A stretch of DNA of 46,643 bases from Sedimentisphaerales bacterium (GTDB lineage Bacteria > Planctomycetota > Phycisphaerae > Sedimentisphaerales > Anaerohalosphaeraceae): positions 1 to 46,643 of the forward strand of contig JANQGW010000114.1 in assembly GCA_028282905.1 (NCBI GenBank), in the 5' to 3' direction. Numbering within the stretch: position 1 is the first letter of the stretch; the number at the start of each line of letters is the position of its first letter. Of the stretch, positions 43,369 to 46,643 are shown one piece after another. The notes below the pieces were generated by a model. The model searched no databases, was not told the DNA's origin, and saw only the letters and a list, made by a program, of their open reading frames with translations. The translations under genes were made by a program, and so were the position numbers.

Positions 43369-43384
43369 TCGTCATAAGTGACGA
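43369..43384. promoter_or_regulatory. Perfect inverted repeat upstream of the porin-like gene
   Basis: TCGTCA-TAAG-TGACGA, a perfect 6+4+6 palindrome 60 bp before the porin-like start, in a place suited to an operator. The 254 bp spacer otherwise shows no gene. Confidence 0.3.
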
Positions 43385-43444
43385 TAAAACAAAAGGTAAT
43401 ACCCACTAACTGTAAAGAAACGGATTTTTTTCAAGGAGATCAAA

Positions 43445-44236
43445 ATGAGAAAAGTATGGGTAGTAATGGCAGTATTGTGCGGCCTGACCGGCATGGTCAA
43501 TGCCGCGGAAATTGCAGGCAATGAAGTGGCTGTCACCGTCGATGCAACGTACACCACTAAGTACATCTGGCGTGGTTTTGACATTCTGGATGACAAAGCC
43601 GCTTTCCAGCCGAGCGTCAACTTTGACCTTGGTAACGGTTTCAGCTTTAACGTCTGGGGTTCGCTGGCCGGTTCGTCTAAAGGCGATGGTGCTGTCAGCA
43701 CCGTTGACCGCGAAGAGTGGGATTACACACTGGCTTACAGCAACAGCATTAACGAAGGTTGCCCGTGGAAAACCAACTACACGGTTGGATGGCGTTTTTA
43801 CGATTATCCGGATGTCGCTTCTAATGATGCAGACGTCCAGGAAGTATTTGTTGTTGCTGCTTTCCCGGAACTGATCGGCAATGGTATTGTACCGCACGCA
43901 TCTGTTATGCAGATGTGGCCTTCGGAAGGTAAAGGCGCCAACCGCGATTTCGCAGGCACCATCTATCTGCTTGGTTTCACCTACGGTTTCACAATGGACC
44001 AAGCTCCGGAACTGCCGATGACTTTCGGTTGGGACATTGTTTACAACGACGGTACCGGTGCTGACGCGGTTGACCATGACTGGTCGCACATGGTTTGGAG
44101 TCTGTCCACCACAACAACCTGCCCGATGACCGGGGCTAAGGTTACGCCGGCTGTTTACTACCAGAACTCGTTCGAAGATACGGTGAATACCGAAGACGAA
44201 CTCTGGGCCAGCCTGACATTCAGCTTCAGCTTCTAA
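43445..44236 (+). CDS. Outer-membrane beta-barrel protein (TorF/Gcw_chp-like)
   Basis: A 263-residue exported protein. Signal peptide about 1-20 (MVNAAE). The mature part alternates polar and hydrophobic residues in strands with many aromatic residues at the ends and closes on WASLTFSFSF, a C-terminal Phe typical of BamA-inserted barrels. The opening TVDATYTTKYIWRGFDI is the signature of the Gcw_chp/TorF putative porin family, which starts with an xxYIWRG strand. A strong AAGGAGAT site and a good terminator make it a single, probably well-expressed gene. Transported solute unknown. Confidence 0.82.
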   Translation: MRKVWVVMAVLCGLTGMVNAAEIAGNEVAVTVDATYTTKYIWRGFDILDDKAAFQPSVNFDLGNGFSFNVWGSLAGSSKGDGAVSTVDREEWDYTLAYSNSINEGCPWKTNYTVGWRFYDYPDVASNDADVQEVFVVAAFPELIGNGIVPHASVMQMWPSEGKGANRDFAGTIYLLGFTYGFTMDQAPELPMTFGWDIVYNDGTGADAVDHDWSHMVWSLSTTTTCPMTGAKVTPAVYYQNSFEDTVNTEDELWASLTFSFSF

Positions 44237-44261
44237 GCGAAGTGGAACTATGATGACTCAA

Positions 44262-44290
44262 GGGTCGGCTTTAAAAGGCCGGCCCTTTTT
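44262..44290 (+). terminator. Rho-independent terminator after the porin-like gene
   Basis: GGGTCGGC and GCCGGCCC pair with one G-T wobble around a short loop, followed by TTTTT, 25 bp after the stop. Confidence 0.85.
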
Positions 44291-44345
44291 CATGCGCAGT
44301 GCTTACCGAAAATGACAATTTTGTTCTTGAGGTAATCAGTGAGGG

Positions 44346-45323
44346 CTACTGCAAACGTTCGGCAACGAAGTCTGCTAATTGGAACAGGGCATCTTTCGCG
44401 GGAGTTTGAGGGATGTCGGTCAGACTGTCTTTTGCCGCGGTGATATGCTGCCGTACACGATTCAGTGCATAGTCGATGCTGCCGCTTTGACGCATCCGTT
44501 CTATCAAATCTTCCGTATCACACTGTGACTGAATCATGTTGATACGCTGGGCTTTACCTGCGTCATCCGAACTGACCCAGTGGATCAGCGGTAAGGTGAG
44601 TTTACCCTGCTGTAAATCAGTGCCAAGGGTTTTTCCAGCCTGCTGCTGGGTGCCCAGAAAATCCAGCAGATCATCGGTAATCTGAAAAGCCATGCCCAAT
44701 TCAACGCCATACCGGGCAAACGCATCAACCTGATGATTATCAGCCTCCGAGGCAATCGCTCCAAGCTGACAACTGCTTTTGAACAATGAAGCGGTCTTCG
44801 CCTCAATAATCCGGTAATAATCCTGCTCAGAAATATCCCATCGGCCCTTCTGAAAATTCTGAAGTAATTCGCCGCTGCAAAGTAGTTGGGCCGCCTCGCT
44901 GAGAATATCAGCAGCCGATTCACATCGAACTTTTGCGCCTAACTGAAATGCCTGACAGAGTAAAAAATCACCTATAAGCACCGCCGCGGTATTTCCCCAT
45001 AGTGCATTGGCGGTTTTATCCGTTCGGCGAATCTCAGCTGAATCGATGACATCATCATGCAGCAGTGATGCACGATGAACCAGTTCGACCATTGCCGCCA
45101 AGTCAATATGATCATCGCCAATTTGGTCCAGGCATCTGCCGCACAGCAGAACCAGCGTTGGACGCAGCATTTTACCGGTTTGCCGGGTCAGATATTCCAA
45201 AGAGCCATTGATCTGCGGCTCCGGCGACTGCAAAACCTCTGCAATACGGTTTTGAACCTGCGCCAGTTCGGCCTCAATCGGCTTGCGGAAGGTTAGCATT
45301 GGATTCGACGATGTTTGTGTCAT
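44346..45323 (-). CDS. Polyprenyl diphosphate synthase (IspB/HepT type)
   Basis: A trans-prenyltransferase that builds the isoprenoid side chain of quinones or similar lipids from IPP. The 325 residues are all-helical, with the first Asp-rich motif in LLHDDVIDSAEIRR (DDxxD, about 91-95), the second in FQITDDLLDFLG, and GKTLGTDLQQGKLTLPLI after it. The small residues before DDVID favour long-chain (C35-C40 or longer) products. It lies 18 bp after the aminotransferase gene on the same strand, so the two are probably co-transcribed. Chain length is not readable from sequence. Confidence 0.93.
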   Translation of the reverse strand: MTQTSSNPMLTFRKPIEAELAQVQNRIAEVLQSPEPQINGSLEYLTRQTGKMLRPTLVLLCGRCLDQIGDDHIDLAAMVELVHRASLLHDDVIDSAEIRRTDKTANALWGNTAAVLIGDFLLCQAFQLGAKVRCESAADILSEAAQLLCSGELLQNFQKGRWDISEQDYYRIIEAKTASLFKSSCQLGAIASEADNHQVDAFARYGVELGMAFQITDDLLDFLGTQQQAGKTLGTDLQQGKLTLPLIHWVSSDDAGKAQRINMIQSQCDTEDLIERMRQSGSIDYALNRVRQHITAAKDSLTDIPQTPAKDALFQLADFVAERLQ

Positions 45324-45341
45324 ATCGGTGCGGTCTCGTTC

Positions 45342-46199
45342 TCAGGAGCGGGCATATTCAAAGAATTTCTCACGAAGCAGTTTAGTAACCGGTCCCGGCG
45401 TTCCGGTTCCGATGGTTCGTCCGTCCATTTCCACAGCACCGATCACCTCTGCTGCAGTTCCGGTCAGGAAAAGTTCGTCAGCCACATACAGGTCAAACCG
45501 CGTCAGGTCTTTTTCAACGACTTTGAAGCCCTCTTTCTCGGCCAACCGGATAACAACCTGGCGTGTGATGCCGTCGAGTGAACCGGCCTGGACCGGCGGG
45601 GTATAGATGACACCATTGCGGACAATAAACACGTTATCACCGGTTGCCTCAGCGACATAGCCGGTGTGGTTGTACATGATACCTTCACCGGCGCCGGACT
45701 GGATAGCTTCGATTTTTGCCAGAACGTTGTTAAGATAGTTGAGACTCTTAACCTGTGGCGGACACGACATCGGGTGGTTACGTACACTGGGAACACTGGT
45801 AACTTTCATCCCTTTTTCGTACAATTCTTCCGGGTAGAGTTGGACATTGTCGGCAATGATGATGATTTTGCCGTCTTTGCACAGGAAGGGATTGAGGCCA
45901 AGGTCACCGATGCCGCGGGTGACAATCAGGCGGATATAGCCTTCTTTTACATCGTTGGCGGCAACCGTCTGTTCCATGGCAGCGGTCAATTCGTCGATCT
46001 CCATGGGCACCGGCAGACAGATGACCTTCGCAGACTCATAAAGGCGAACCAAATGCGCTTCGCATTCAAAGATTTTTCCGTTATAGACGCGAATGCCCTC
46101 AAACACACCATCACCGTATAAAAGACTGTGATCAAACACAGAAACGACTGCATCCTGCTGGTCCACCAGCCCGTCACCTAACCAGATTTTCAATCCCAT
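45342..46199 (-). CDS. ilvE: Class IV aminotransferase, branched-chain amino acid type
   Basis: A PLP-dependent enzyme that transfers amino groups between branched-chain amino acids and 2-oxoglutarate. The 285 residues show SLLYGDGVFEGIRVYNG near the N-terminus, the PLP-lysine segment KSLNYLNNVLAK (about residue 150), EATGDNVFIV, and the phosphate-binding FLTGTAAEV. The FEGIR wording favours BCAT over D-alanine aminotransferase or aminodeoxychorismate lyase, which share the fold. GGGAG precedes the ATG. The prenyl synthase gene follows. Confidence 0.92.
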   Translation of the reverse strand: MGLKIWLGDGLVDQQDAVVSVFDHSLLYGDGVFEGIRVYNGKIFECEAHLVRLYESAKVICLPVPMEIDELTAAMEQTVAANDVKEGYIRLIVTRGIGDLGLNPFLCKDGKIIIIADNVQLYPEELYEKGMKVTSVPSVRNHPMSCPPQVKSLNYLNNVLAKIEAIQSGAGEGIMYNHTGYVAEATGDNVFIVRNGVIYTPPVQAGSLDGITRQVVIRLAEKEGFKVVEKDLTRFDLYVADELFLTGTAAEVIGAVEMDGRTIGTGTPGPVTKLLREKFFEYARS

Positions 46200-46257
46200 A
46201 GTAACTCCCGTTGTTTCATCGCTGTTTACGGAAGAACCGTAAAAGCATCATTATCAA

Positions 46258-46319
46258 TGACAGGATTTATAGATTTTTTTCAAAATCCGGTACTCTTATA
46301 AAAATCCTGTTTATCCTGC
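46258..46319. repeat. Dispersed ACAGGATT/AATCCTGT repeat, terminator-like
   Basis: TGACAGGATTTATAGA and AAAATCCTGTTTATCCTG flank an inner loop. It is related to the copy at 32520-32580, and sits between the ABC ATPase gene and ilvE. Confidence 0.5.
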
Positions 46320-46330
46320 TTGAATTTCGC

Positions 46331-46643
46331 CTATGCCGAACGCTGTACTTTTCCATCAGACAAATGAATGACGCGGCTGACCTTTTCGGCAATCCGGTCA
46401 TCATGGGTCACCATGACAATGGTCTGGCCGTCAGCGTTTAGTTCTTTCAGTGCCTCTAAGATACCATTTCCTGTGCGAGAGTCAAGGTTTCCCGTGGGTT
46501 CATCGGCTAAAAGCAGCGGCGGCTGGTTGATCAAAGCGCGGGCAATCGCCACCCGCTGACGTTCTCCACCGGATAACTCATAGGGTTTATGTCGGAGGCG
46601 GTCTTTGAGGCCAAATCGCTCCAGAAGCTCGCAGGCGCGCGTT
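46331..46643 (-). CDS. ABC transporter ATP-binding protein, LolD/MacB type (5' end cut by window)
   Basis: The last 103 codons of an ABC ATPase. The signature [15 protein letters not shown], Walker [14 protein letters not shown], and the switch histidine in [10 protein letters not shown] are intact. The TGNLDS wording is that of the LolD/MacB/FtsE group, which powers lipoprotein release or extrusion of substrates across the envelope. The Walker A and the start are outside the window, as is any permease partner, so the substrate cannot be assigned. Confidence 0.93.
   Translation of the reverse strand, partial: TRACELLERFGLKDRLRHKPYELSGGERQRVAIARALINQPPLLLADEPTGNLDSRTGNGILEALKELNADGQTIVMVTHDDRIAEKVSRVIHLSDGKVQRSA

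Overview
The window (about 46.6 kb, mid GC) reads as a bacterial chromosome segment, most likely from an anaerobic or facultative member of the PVC group, and I favour a Phycisphaerae-like planctomycete. The grounds are formylglycine sulfatases, sialidase and GH20 hexosaminidases scattered among housekeeping genes; an ECF sigma factor of the Rhodopirellula/Verrucomicrobium type with a single-pass anti-sigma factor; a DUF4954 protein; two uroporphyrinogen-decarboxylase-like methyltransferases; a B12-binding radical SAM enzyme; and short degenerate intergenic repeats. The lineage is an inference, since there is no rRNA or marker gene here that I can place.

Layout. 1-4754: a GH20 hexosaminidase cut by the left edge, divergent ribD, a small membrane protein, and a short UvrC lacking its C-terminal HhH domain. 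4908-8244: a secreted protein built from Gly/Glu/His/Arg repeats and three beta-domains, facing an operon of ECF sigma factor, anti-sigma factor and acidic secreted coiled-coil protein. 8487-10624: a secreted possible cysteine hydrolase, a small lipoprotein, a broken four-helix-bundle gene and tRNA-Gln. 10824-16820: a sialic acid locus (sialidase, GlcNAc 2-epimerase, N-acetylneuraminate lyase) with a divergent URO-D-like protein and a sulfatase. 16988-24404: dihydrouridine synthase, a DUF4954 protein, an SO_0444-type metal permease behind a lipoprotein, two small membrane proteins, and a tyrosine recombinase with an altered active site. 24706-27416: a URO-D-like methyltransferase fused to two thioredoxin-like domains, followed by a CobW-type GTPase. 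27645-32520: an orphan double-CXXCG protein, a B12 radical SAM protein, and a Nudix hydrolase followed by a sulfatase. 32599-41299: a small membrane protein, a Cys-rich DUF433 protein translationally coupled to mfd, a second GH20 enzyme, and transketolase. 41739-46643: folC with a lysine-rich tail, an outer-membrane beta-barrel, a polyprenyl diphosphate synthase, an ilvE-type aminotransferase, and a partial ABC ATPase.

How it works together. Two hexosaminidases, two sulfatases, a sialidase, the epimerase and the lyase fit degradation of sulfated, sialylated glycans: Neu5Ac is released, split to ManNAc plus pyruvate, and ManNAc becomes GlcNAc. No transporter, NagA/NagB or sugar kinase is present in the window. 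The most unusual elements are the EGRGEH-repeat protein, the methyltransferase-thioredoxin fusion with its GTPase neighbour, the truncated UvrC, the orphan double-CXXCG gene, and the recombinase that lacks the catalytic histidine of its HxxR motif.
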